From: Myxococcota bacterium
GTDB taxonomy: Bacteria; Myxococcota_A; UBA796; UBA9615; JAKLKC01
Reading direction: 5' to 3'
DNA: 64,000 bases
Assembly (NCBI GenBank): GCA_023150875.1
Contig: JAKLKC010000002.1
Span: 1-64,000, forward strand
The notes beneath the pieces are model-generated. The model was not told the origin of the DNA, made no database searches, and was given only the letters and a program-made list of their open reading frames with translations. Shown one piece after another: positions 39,601 to 47,801 of this stretch. Position numbers and translations under genes: made by a program. The stretch's first letter is position 1. Each line of letters starts with the position of its first letter.

Positions 39601-41444
39601 CCGTCGATGGACTGGACTCGGAAGCTGTCCAGGTAGAAGGGGCTCGGCCCGGCGCCCAGGCCGAAGGAGTTGTGGTCGATCACCCGCAGTCCGAAGTGGG
39701 AGAGAACGGGCAGGGAGTGGCTGAGGAAGATGTCCCGGGCCGAGAAGATCCGGAGCCGCGTGGACGGGGAGTCGTCCCCGGCGATGGGGGTCATGCGGAA
39801 CTGGATCCGCCCCGTGCGCCTCAGATCGAGGACCGCGACGAGGTCCAGGGCCGCCTCGTCGGGGCCGACCTGGTGGCGGTACTCCTCGGGCAGCTCCCCC
39901 AGGTACGCGGCGAGGGCCTCGTCGGTGAGCCCGGGGACGCCCAGCGTCCGGACGGCGTCCGTGAAGCGGTCCTCCCAGGTGCGGGCGAGATCCAGCAGGT
40001 CCCGCCGGATCCCCTCCTCGTTCATCCCCCTCATGCCCGCGGGCGCCGTCAGGAAGAACTGGATCACGGCGTTGTCGTGCTCGCCCGTCGCCACCCGGTC
40101 GTCGCAGTAGGTCGCCCCCGTCAGCTCCTCCAGGCGGGAACGGATCGCCAGGCGCAGGTCCTCGTCGTAGTGCTCCCGGGGGAAGCTGACGAGGACGTAG
40201 GCGGTGGTGCGATCGGGGCCGATCATCGGGTGGACGACGGTGCGGCGCCTCTCCTCGGCCTCGTGGACCAGGTGGAGGGCGTGGCCGATCTCGTCGACGC
40301 TGGCCTGGAGCAGGTACTCCATGGGCATGGAGTTGATGGCGTCGAGGATGGTGCGCTGCAGGTAGGAGGGCTCCACCGCGTCCTCCCGGGCGAGGAGGGT
40401 CCGCACCTTCTCCCGGAGCACCGGGACGCGCCTCGCGGGCTGGCGGATCGCCCTCCGGGTGAAGAGGCCCGCGAAGAGGAGGATCCGCTCCTGCTCCCCC
40501 CTCGCGATGCGGGCCGCGACGAGGTCCAGGCGTCCGGGGCGGTGGACGTCGGAGTCCCGATCCCCCTTGCCCACGAAGAGGAGCTCCCCGCCCTGGAGCC
40601 AGGAGCGCGCCGCCGACGGCAGCGGGATCTCCGCCCCTGGAGGCTCGACCCGGAACTTGCCCTGGCGCGTTGTGGGCTGGGGGACGGCCGCCGCCTCGGA
40701 CCCGGACCGGTCCACCACGAACTCCTTGTAGCCCATGAACACGAAGTTCTCGTCCGTCAGCCAGCGGAACAGGTCCCGGGCCACCTCCACTTCGCCCGGG
40801 CGCCCCCCCCGGGCGACCTCGGGGAGGTTCCCGGCGAGGTACAGGCACTGGTCCCTCATGCTGGAGAAGTCGTCCACCACCGCCTGGGCCCGGCGGAGCC
40901 GGTCCAGGGCCGCCAGCCGCAGCGCCTCCCGCGCCCCGGGCTCGTCGATGCGGTCGATCTCGAGGTGCATCAGGGACTCCCGGGCCTGTCCCGCCGCGAC
41001 GTCCCCGACGGCCTCCACCCTCCCGCTGGCGCCCCGCCGCACCGTCACGATGGGGTGCATCGCCGAGCCGATGTCCAGCCCCCGATCCCCCAGCAGCATC
41101 TTCATGGAGTCGAACAGGAAGGGCTGGTCGGGCATCGCGGTCTCGACCACGGTGCGGTCCAGGGAGTAGCCGTTGGCTTCCGGGGCGGGGTTGAACACCC
41201 GGACGGAGATCTCACGGCCGGGTCGGACCTGGACGAACCGGTAGAGGTCGAGGATGGTGGCGATGAGGTCGGGCAGGCCCCGGCGCACGATGAACCGCTC
41301 GTCCACGCGGCGCAGGAACGCCGCGGCGAAGCGCAGGAAGTCCGCCTCGTCCACCCCCGCGGTGCCCAGGGCCAGGCCCTTGATGGCGCTCTCGACGAAG
41401 GGGAGGTGCGGGGTCACGTAGTGGGGCGCGACGGGTTCGGCCAT
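36645..41444 (-). CDS. Large (~180 kDa) NAD-glutamate dehydrogenase
   Basis: 1599 aa; [66 protein letters not shown]...[21 protein letters not shown]. Confidence 0.95.
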   Translation of the reverse strand: [1599 protein letters not shown]

Positions 41445-41523
41445 GGGGGGCAGGCTCCTCGTGTACCGGGAACGGACGGTGGCGGCGAGTTCCGCGACTG
41501 GGAGGGGGACGGGGGCGTGGAGA

Positions 41524-42699
41524 TCAGGAGGCGCCGAAGGCGTCGAGGCCGGTCAGGTGGCGTCCGATGGCGAGGGTGTGGACGTCGTTGGTGCCCTCGT
41601 AGGTCTTCACCGACTCCAGGTTCATCATGTGGCGCATGACCGGGACCTCGTCGATGATGCCCATGGCGCCGTGGATCTCCCGGGCGACCCGGGCGACGTC
41701 CAGGGCGATCCCGACGTTGTTCAGCTTGGCCACCGAGACCTGGATGGGGCTCATGCGGCCCTCGTCCTTGAGACGCCCGAGGCGCCACGCCAGGAGCTGG
41801 CCCTTGGTGATCTCCACGGCCATGTCCGCCAGCTTCTTCTGGGTGAGCTGGAAGGCGCCGATGGGCTTGCCGAACTGGGTCCTCTCCTGGCTGTAGCGCC
41901 GGGCGGAGTCGAAGCAGGCCATGGCCGCCCCCAGCGCCCCCCAGGAGATGCCGTAGCGGGCCTGGGTGAGGCAGCCCAGGGGGCCCTTCAGCCCCTTCGG
42001 GGCGCCCGGGAGGATGGCGTCCTCGGGGAGGCGGCAGTCGTCGAAGACCAGCTCGCCCGTGATGGAGGCGCGGAGGCTCCACTTGTTCTTGATCTCGGGG
42101 GCCGAGAAGCCGGGGGTGCCCTTCTCCACCAGGAAGCCCCGGATGTCCTCGTCCACCTTGGCCCACACCACGGACACGTCGGCGATGCAGGAGTTGGTGA
42201 TCCACATCTTCGCGCCGTGGAGGACCCAGCCGTCCCCGCTCCGGCGGGCGCGGGTGATCATGCCGCCGGGGTTGCTGCCGTGGTCCGGCTCGGTGAGGCC
42301 GAAGCAGCCCACCGCCTCCCCCGAGGCCAGCCTGGGGAGCCACTTCCGCTTCTGCTCCTCGGAGCCGTAGGTGTAGATCGGCCACATCACCAGCGAGCCC
42401 TGCACCGAGGCGGCGGAACGGAAGCCGCTGTCGCCCCGCTCCAGTTCCTGCATCATCAGGCCGTAGGCGACGTTGCCGAGGCCGGGACAGCCGTACCCCT
42501 TGAGGTTGGGACCGAAGAGGCCCAGGGCGCCCATCTTGGGCAGGAGCCCCGTGGGGAAGGTGCCCGCCCGGTGGTGCTCGTCGATGATGGGGAGCACCTC
42601 CTGGTCCACGAACTGGCGGACGGCGTCCCGCACCATCCGCTCCTCGTCGGTCAGCAGGTCCTCGATCGCGTACAGGTCGAGCGCCTCGAACTTCGCCAT
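41524..42699 (-). CDS. gcdH: Acyl-CoA dehydrogenase, glutaryl-CoA dehydrogenase-like
   Basis: LGLFGPNLKGYGCPGLGNVAYGLMMQELERGDSGFRSAASVQGSLVMWPIYTYGSEEQKRKWLPRLASGEAVGCFGLTEPDHGSNP. Confidence 0.88.
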   Translation of the reverse strand: MAKFEALDLYAIEDLLTDEERMVRDAVRQFVDQEVLPIIDEHHRAGTFPTGLLPKMGALGLFGPNLKGYGCPGLGNVAYGLMMQELERGDSGFRSAASVQGSLVMWPIYTYGSEEQKRKWLPRLASGEAVGCFGLTEPDHGSNPGGMITRARRSGDGWVLHGAKMWITNSCIADVSVVWAKVDEDIRGFLVEKGTPGFSAPEIKNKWSLRASITGELVFDDCRLPEDAILPGAPKGLKGPLGCLTQARYGISWGALGAAMACFDSARRYSQERTQFGKPIGAFQLTQKKLADMAVEITKGQLLAWRLGRLKDEGRMSPIQVSVAKLNNVGIALDVARVAREIHGAMGIIDEVPVMRHMMNLESVKTYEGTNDVHTLAIGRHLTGLDAFGAS

Positions 42700-42742
42700 G
42701 GCTCCTCCTTGGGGGACGCGGACGCCGCGGCCCGGCGGCTAT

Positions 42743-44239
42743 CTATTGCAGGCCCTCGGTGTCCATCTGGGCCTTCTGGAGGCGCCCGGAGTAGTCGACG
42801 TAGACCGACTTCCACTCCGAGTAGGTCTCCAGGACCCAGAGCCCCGCCTCCCGGTGGCCGTTGCCCGTCTCCTTCACCCCGCCGAAGGGGAGGTGGCACT
42901 CGGCGCCGATGGTGGGGCCGTTGACGTAGGTGATCCCGGCCTCGATGCGCTCGATGGCGCGGAAGGCCCGGTTCACGTCGCGGGTGTAGATCGAGCTGGA
43001 CAGACCGTAGCGGGTGCCGTTCTGGACGTCGATGGCCTCGTCGAACGACGAGACGGGGATGACCACCGCCACGGGCCCGAAGATCTCCTCCTGGGCGATC
43101 CGCATGTCGGCACGGCCGTCCGCGAAGAGGGTGGGCTCGAAGAACCAGCCCCTCTCCAAGCCAAGCCCGGTGGCCCGGCGGCCGCCGGTGACGAGGCGGG
43201 CCCGGTCCTCCTCCATGCCGATCCGGACGTAGCGCTCCACCTTCGCCAGCGCCTCGCCGTCGACCAGGGGGCCGACCTGGCTGCCCTCCTCCAGGCCCGG
43301 ACCCAGGCGCAACCTGCGGGCCCCCTCGGCGAGGCGGGCGGTGAACTCCTCCACGACGTCCCGATGCACGATCAGGCGCGACGTGGCGGTGCAGCGCTGG
43401 CCGGTGGTGCCGAAGGCCCCCCACAGGGCCCCCTCGACGGCGAGGTCCAGGTCCGCGTCCTCCATGACGATCTGGGCGTTCTTGCCCCCCATCTCCAGGG
43501 AGACCCGCTTGTGGAGGGCGCCGCAGCGGGAGGCGATGCGGGCGCCCACCTCCGAGGATCCCGTGAACGAGACGAGGTCGATCCCCTCGGCCTCCACCAG
43601 GGCCTTGCCCGGCTCGTCCCCCCCCAGCACCAGGTTGAACACCCCCGGGGGGACGCCGGCGTCCGCCAGGAGCCGGGCGAACTCCACCGCCGTCCCCGGA
43701 GCCTGGGCGGAGGGCTTGAGGACCACGGCGTTGCCGCAGATCAGCGCCGGCAGGGCCTTCCAGGACGGGATCGCCAGGGGGAAGTTCCAGGGGCAGATCA
43801 GGCCGGCGACGCCCACGGGGCGCCGGACCGTCATGGCGAACTTGTCCCGAAGCTCCGAGGGGGCCGTCGCGCCGAACCAGCGGCGACCCTCGCCCGCCAT
43901 GTAGAAGGCGGTGTCGATCCCCTCCTGCACGTCCCCCCGCGTCTCGGAGAGGGTCTTGCCCATCTCGCGGGTGGCGATCCGGGCGATCCGCTCCTTGCGC
44001 TGCTTGAGCAGCTCCAGGGCCCGCTCCAGGATGGAGCCGCGGACGGGGGCCGGGGTCGCGGCCCAGGCGTGCCGGGCCTCGCGGGCGGCGGCGACGGCGG
44101 CGGCGACGTCCTCGGCCCCGGAGTCGGCGTACACCCCCGTCAGGTCCGACTCGTCCGCGGGGTTGCGGCGCTCGAAGGTGCGTCCCGAGGCGGCGGGCTT
44201 CCACTCGCCGCCGATCAGGTTGAGGAAGGTCTCGGCCAT
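42743..44239 (-). CDS. Aldehyde dehydrogenase family protein (semialdehyde dehydrogenase-like)
   Basis: GLICPWNFPLAIPSWKALPALICGNAVVLKPS, SFTGSSEVGARI, GTTGQRCTATSRLI; ITYVNGPTIGAECHLPFGGVKETGNGHREAG. Confidence 0.92.
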   Translation of the reverse strand: MAETFLNLIGGEWKPAASGRTFERRNPADESDLTGVYADSGAEDVAAAVAAAREARHAWAATPAPVRGSILERALELLKQRKERIARIATREMGKTLSETRGDVQEGIDTAFYMAGEGRRWFGATAPSELRDKFAMTVRRPVGVAGLICPWNFPLAIPSWKALPALICGNAVVLKPSAQAPGTAVEFARLLADAGVPPGVFNLVLGGDEPGKALVEAEGIDLVSFTGSSEVGARIASRCGALHKRVSLEMGGKNAQIVMEDADLDLAVEGALWGAFGTTGQRCTATSRLIVHRDVVEEFTARLAEGARRLRLGPGLEEGSQVGPLVDGEALAKVERYVRIGMEEDRARLVTGGRRATGLGLERGWFFEPTLFADGRADMRIAQEEIFGPVAVVIPVSSFDEAIDVQNGTRYGLSSSIYTRDVNRAFRAIERIEAGITYVNGPTIGAECHLPFGGVKETGNGHREAGLWVLETYSEWKSVYVDYSGRLQKAQMDTEGLQ

Positions 44240-44338
44240 GGGAGGCTCCGGCCGATCGCCCCGGGCGGGCGGGTACAAGGGCGGGGCGTCGCGAATGGGG
44301 GTGGCGGCGCGGCGGGGCGACGGCGATCGTGGGCCGGC

Positions 44339-44366
44339 ATTATAGAGCCCCCGGGCCGGCGGTCAA
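44339..44366 (-). promoter_or_regulatory. Consensus-like sigma70 promoter TTGACC-16 bp-TATAAT for the ALDH-gcdH-GDH operon
   Basis: Minus-strand -35 TTGACC at 44366-44361 and -10 TATAAT at 44344-44339, ~100 bp upstream of the ALDH start. Confidence 0.65.
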
Positions 44367-44614
44367 GCGCGCCCGCGGGGGCCGCGCCGGGGTCAAGTAC
44401 GCGAAGAAGTGGGGTTTTCTCGTGCCTGGTCGCCGCCGGGGGGGCGGCTTCTCGCGCCAGCCACACTGGGAAGGGTCCGTTCGAGCGCCTGCGGCCGTGG
44501 CGCGCGCAAAGCTCCGCCCCTTGCTCCGCGGACGGGGATCCGCCACCATCCCGCCCGTACCGACCCGCTCCCCGGCCGGGCTCCGGCGGAGGGCGGCGGA
44601 ACGCAGGGACGCGG

Positions 44615-45352
44615 TTGAGCCGAACGACACCGCCATCGTCGCAGCGTGGAGCAGGGGCCGTCGGGGTCGCCGCCGTCGCCCTGGTGCTGGCGGGGTCCGC
44701 GTGCGGGACGGCCCACACCGCGAGGCCCGTGGGCCAGGGCAACGGGGCCATCGCCGTCCAGCTCGGCGGGCCGTTCGTGGAGATGGGCGAGGGAGCCGTT
44801 CCCCTGCCCCTCGCGGTGGTGACCGGCAAGTACGGCGTGACCGACCGGTTCGACGTGTTCGGCTCCTGGCACGTCCTGGAGACCTTCGTGGCCGACGGGA
44901 ACGCCATGTTCGACCTGGGCTTCTCGTACTACCTGCTGGAGCAGGCGAGGGCCCGGCCGGGGATCTCCGTCGCCGTCACCGAGACGTTCCTGCTGAACTC
45001 CACGTCGGTGTGGACCGCCTTCGACGTGCAGCTCACGGCGAGCTGGCTCCTCCATCCCCGCCACCTGGTCTACGTCGGCTTCCACAACTTCCTGACCCCC
45101 CTGCCCCCCTCCGTCATCGAGGCCACGCCGTACACGTTCGCGCCCTACGTCGGCGGCGAGGTGCGCCTGGGGCGGAAGCGGCAGGCGGGCCTGTCGATCC
45201 AGCTCACCTGGTCGCGCCCCTGGGCGGCGACCGACGGGAAGCCGGTGACCCTGTGGTCGGCGGGGTACCAGGGGGCGTTCTCGGTCACCGGCGGACTCAG
45301 CCTCTACCTGGAGAAGAGGCGCGCGCCCGCGGCAGGGGAGGGGACACCGTGA
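44615..45352 (+). CDS. Putative outer-membrane beta-barrel lipoprotein
   Basis: VAAVALVLAGSAC lipobox; alternating beta pattern YGVTDRFDVFGSWHVLETF..YVGGEVRLGRKRQAGLSIQLTWSRPW; TTG start uncertain. Confidence 0.6.
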   Translation: MSRTTPPSSQRGAGAVGVAAVALVLAGSACGTAHTARPVGQGNGAIAVQLGGPFVEMGEGAVPLPLAVVTGKYGVTDRFDVFGSWHVLETFVADGNAMFDLGFSYYLLEQARARPGISVAVTETFLLNSTSVWTAFDVQLTASWLLHPRHLVYVGFHNFLTPLPPSVIEATPYTFAPYVGGEVRLGRKRQAGLSIQLTWSRPWAATDGKPVTLWSAGYQGAFSVTGGLSLYLEKRRAPAAGEGTP

Positions 45353-46320
45353 AGCGCGCCGCCCTCGTCGCCACCCTCGGCCTGGGGATCCCACAGGGGT
45401 GCATCGGGCTGGACTACATGTGGTTCTACCCCGAGCGCCTGGACGCCTACACCCACGAGTGGTCCCCGGGGGAGGGGGAGGAGGGGGAGCCCCACGAGCC
45501 CAACCACGTCCCCGCGGAGTGCATCGAGGAGGTGTCCCTGGAGACCGCCGACGGGCTGACCGTGTACGGGCTCTGGGCCTGGAGGGACGAGGCGTGGCTG
45601 GCCGGTGACACCTCGGAGCCCTGCGGGGCCCGGCCCGCGAAGCACACCTTCCACTACTCCCACGGCCAGTCCAGGCACCTCGACTACTACTGGGACCGGC
45701 AGCAGCTCCTGTGGGACGCGGGCTTCAACGTCTTCGCCGTCGACTACCGGGGGTATGGGCGGAGCGAGGGGGAGCCCACCGAGGAGGGGATGTACGAGGA
45801 CTCCCGCACGGCCCTGCGCCACCTCCGCTGCCGCCTGGCGGGGGTCGATCCGTGCGAGCCCGACGTCCCCCTGCCGTCCGCCCGGGGGAGCCGGATCTTC
45901 TACTACGGCTTCTCCCTCGGCGCCGCGGCCGCGACCCAGATGGCCCGGGAGGTGGAGCCGTCGGGCCTCGTGATGGAGGCTCCCTTCGCCTCCGCCCAGG
46001 CGTTCGTCGACGACGTCGTCCAGATCGGGATCCCCGCGTCCGCCCTCCTGGAGTATGCCTTCGACAACCACGGCCGCCTGCCCCTCATCACCGCCCCCAA
46101 GCTGATCGTCCACGGCACGGACGACGACTACGTCGGCTTCCACCACTCCCAGGTGCTCTACGACGCGGCGGTCCCGTGCGAGCAGGGAACCGCCGAGGAT
46201 CCGGACTGCAAGGACCTGTGGGCCATCGCCGGGGCGGACCACGGGGACATCCCCGAGGTCGCCGGAGTCCAGGACTACCTGGACCGCCTACGCGGATTCG
46301 CCGAGGCCTGGGCGCCCTGA
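45349..46320 (+). CDS. Alpha/beta hydrolase (FrsA/BEM46-like), lipoprotein-like N-terminus
   Basis: GTG start overlapping stop of previous gene; FAVDYRGYGRSEGEPTEEGMYED; YYGFSLGAAAA; IVHGTDDDYV. Confidence 0.82.
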   Translation: MKRAALVATLGLGIPQGCIGLDYMWFYPERLDAYTHEWSPGEGEEGEPHEPNHVPAECIEEVSLETADGLTVYGLWAWRDEAWLAGDTSEPCGARPAKHTFHYSHGQSRHLDYYWDRQQLLWDAGFNVFAVDYRGYGRSEGEPTEEGMYEDSRTALRHLRCRLAGVDPCEPDVPLPSARGSRIFYYGFSLGAAAATQMAREVEPSGLVMEAPFASAQAFVDDVVQIGIPASALLEYAFDNHGRLPLITAPKLIVHGTDDDYVGFHHSQVLYDAAVPCEQGTAEDPDCKDLWAIAGADHGDIPEVAGVQDYLDRLRGFAEAWAP

Positions 46321-47304
46321 GGTCCGGCGTCGCGCCGCGGCCAGGGAGGCGATGACCGAGAGGGCCAGCGCCGACGCGGACCCCCCGGGGGTCGCCGCGG
46401 CGCAACGGCAGTCCACGTTCCGGCTCGTGCCCCGCCCTCCGAGATCGTCGTCGTCGTCGGCCGAGACGAAGGTGTCGTCGTCGGAGGCGTCGTCATCCCC
46501 GGTGTCGTCATCGGAGGCGTCGTCGTCGGAGGCGTCGTCGTCGGAGGCGTCGTCGTCGGAGGCGTCGTCGTCGCCACCCGAGTCATCGTCGCTGGCGTCG
46601 TCGTCGCTGGCGTCATCGTCGCTGGCGTCATCGTCGCCGGTGTCGTCGTCGCCGGTGTCGTCGTCGCTGGTGTCATCGTCGGGGTCGACGCCACCCCCCC
46701 ACGTGAGGCGGACGTGGTCCACGGCGTCGTAGCCCACATTGAAGAGGACGACGATGGAGGGCCCCCAGGAGGTCGCCTGGCCGATCCAGCCGTCGGCCAT
46801 CGCCCTTCCGGCGTCCACGGGATAGGAGGCGTCCCCGTCGTACCAGATGTCGTCGGTGGACTGGAGGCCACCCACCCCCACGATATAGCCGTAGCCCGGA
46901 GTCAGTTCCCTCCCGACGGTCCCGGACGAGAAGAAGCCCGTCCCCGCGCTGGCCGTGACGTTCCCGGTCCAGACCAGGCTGAACGTGCCGTAGAGCCCGA
47001 AGGGGACGTAGTCCGGCGACTCGTAGAGGGCGAAGGCGAGGGTCCGGCTCCCCGAGAGGGTCAGGTAGTACTCGAAGCGGTCCAGGACCGCCCCCTCCTC
47101 GACGTAGGCGAGCACCGTGCCCTCGCCCCAGGGGGGCGTGTTCCCACCCGACTGGTAGCTGTTCGAGGCGTCCCCCACCGTCACCGTCTCCGCCGCCGCC
47201 TCGCCGGGGCCGAGGAGGGCCGCGGCGGCGGCGAGGCAGGGAAGGGGCCAGGACGGAATCCGCGGGTACGACACGGCTCTTGCTCCCCCGGGGAGGGTGG
47301 GCAT
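46288..47304 (-). CDS. Secreted beta-domain protein with Asp-rich linker and MYXO-CTERM-like anchor
   Basis: Signal LPCLAAAAALLGPGEAAAE; choice-of-anchor-type domain; about 15 DDD units; NVDCRCAAATPGGSASALALSVIASLAAARRRT. Confidence 0.8.
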   Translation of the reverse strand: MPTLPGGARAVSYPRIPSWPLPCLAAAAALLGPGEAAAETVTVGDASNSYQSGGNTPPWGEGTVLAYVEEGAVLDRFEYYLTLSGSRTLAFALYESPDYVPFGLYGTFSLVWTGNVTASAGTGFFSSGTVGRELTPGYGYIVGVGGLQSTDDIWYDGDASYPVDAGRAMADGWIGQATSWGPSIVVLFNVGYDAVDHVRLTWGGGVDPDDDTSDDDTGDDDTGDDDASDDDASDDDASDDDSGGDDDASDDDASDDDASDDDASDDDTGDDDASDDDTFVSADDDDDLGGRGTSRNVDCRCAAATPGGSASALALSVIASLAAARRRTSGRPGLGESA

Positions 47305-47336
47305 CGTATCCGGCCCCCTCGCCCCGGGCAACGGGC

Positions 47337-47729
47337 TCAGCCCCGCGCCCGGACCGAGAGGCGGAACCGGAGCACCGCAGAGCCCACCTGGATCAGGTCT
47401 CCGTCGCGCACCACGTACTCCTGCACGCGGGAGCCGTTCAGGAAAGTACCGTTGCGGCTGCCCCGATCCCGGATGCGGAACTCCCCCGAGGCGGCGTAGT
47501 ACACGGTCGCGTGTCGGCCCGAGATCCGAGGATCGGGGAGGGAGAGCTCGTTCTCCGGGCGCCGGCCGATCCGGAGGCGCCCGCCGACGAGGGTGGCGAC
47601 CGTCCCTGCGCCGGGGCCGGAGATCACCGCCATCTCGGCGAGGGCCGAGGGAGGCTCCGCCGCCACGTCGGCGGGGAGCTGCTCGCAGTCGACCACGGTG
47701 GTCTCGAACTCCTGTTTCGGCTCGTTCAC
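47337..47729 (-). CDS. FHA domain protein
   Basis: GGRLRIGRRPENELSLPDPRISGRHATVYY...RDRGSRNGTFLNGSRV. Confidence 0.92.
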   Translation of the reverse strand: MNEPKQEFETTVVDCEQLPADVAAEPPSALAEMAVISGPGAGTVATLVGGRLRIGRRPENELSLPDPRISGRHATVYYAASGEFRIRDRGSRNGTFLNGSRVQEYVVRDGDLIQVGSAVLRFRLSVRARG

Positions 47730-47801
47730 TCCCGACGTCCCTCCCGCCCATCGCCCGGGCGGCGCCTCCCACGTCGTCGCGCCCCCCGGGGAGCCCGGGG
47801 G

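Noticed and set aside
37212-41639. 1475-aa plus-strand ORF
   Set aside because: Antisense of the well-supported NAD-glutamate dehydrogenase; low-complexity H/R/P/G composition
44385-44460. Possible third dispersed repeat (ggggtcaagtacgcgaagaagtggggttttctcgtgcc)
   Set aside because: AT-richer and intergenic, but single copy in this window; cannot be called a repeat without a genome search
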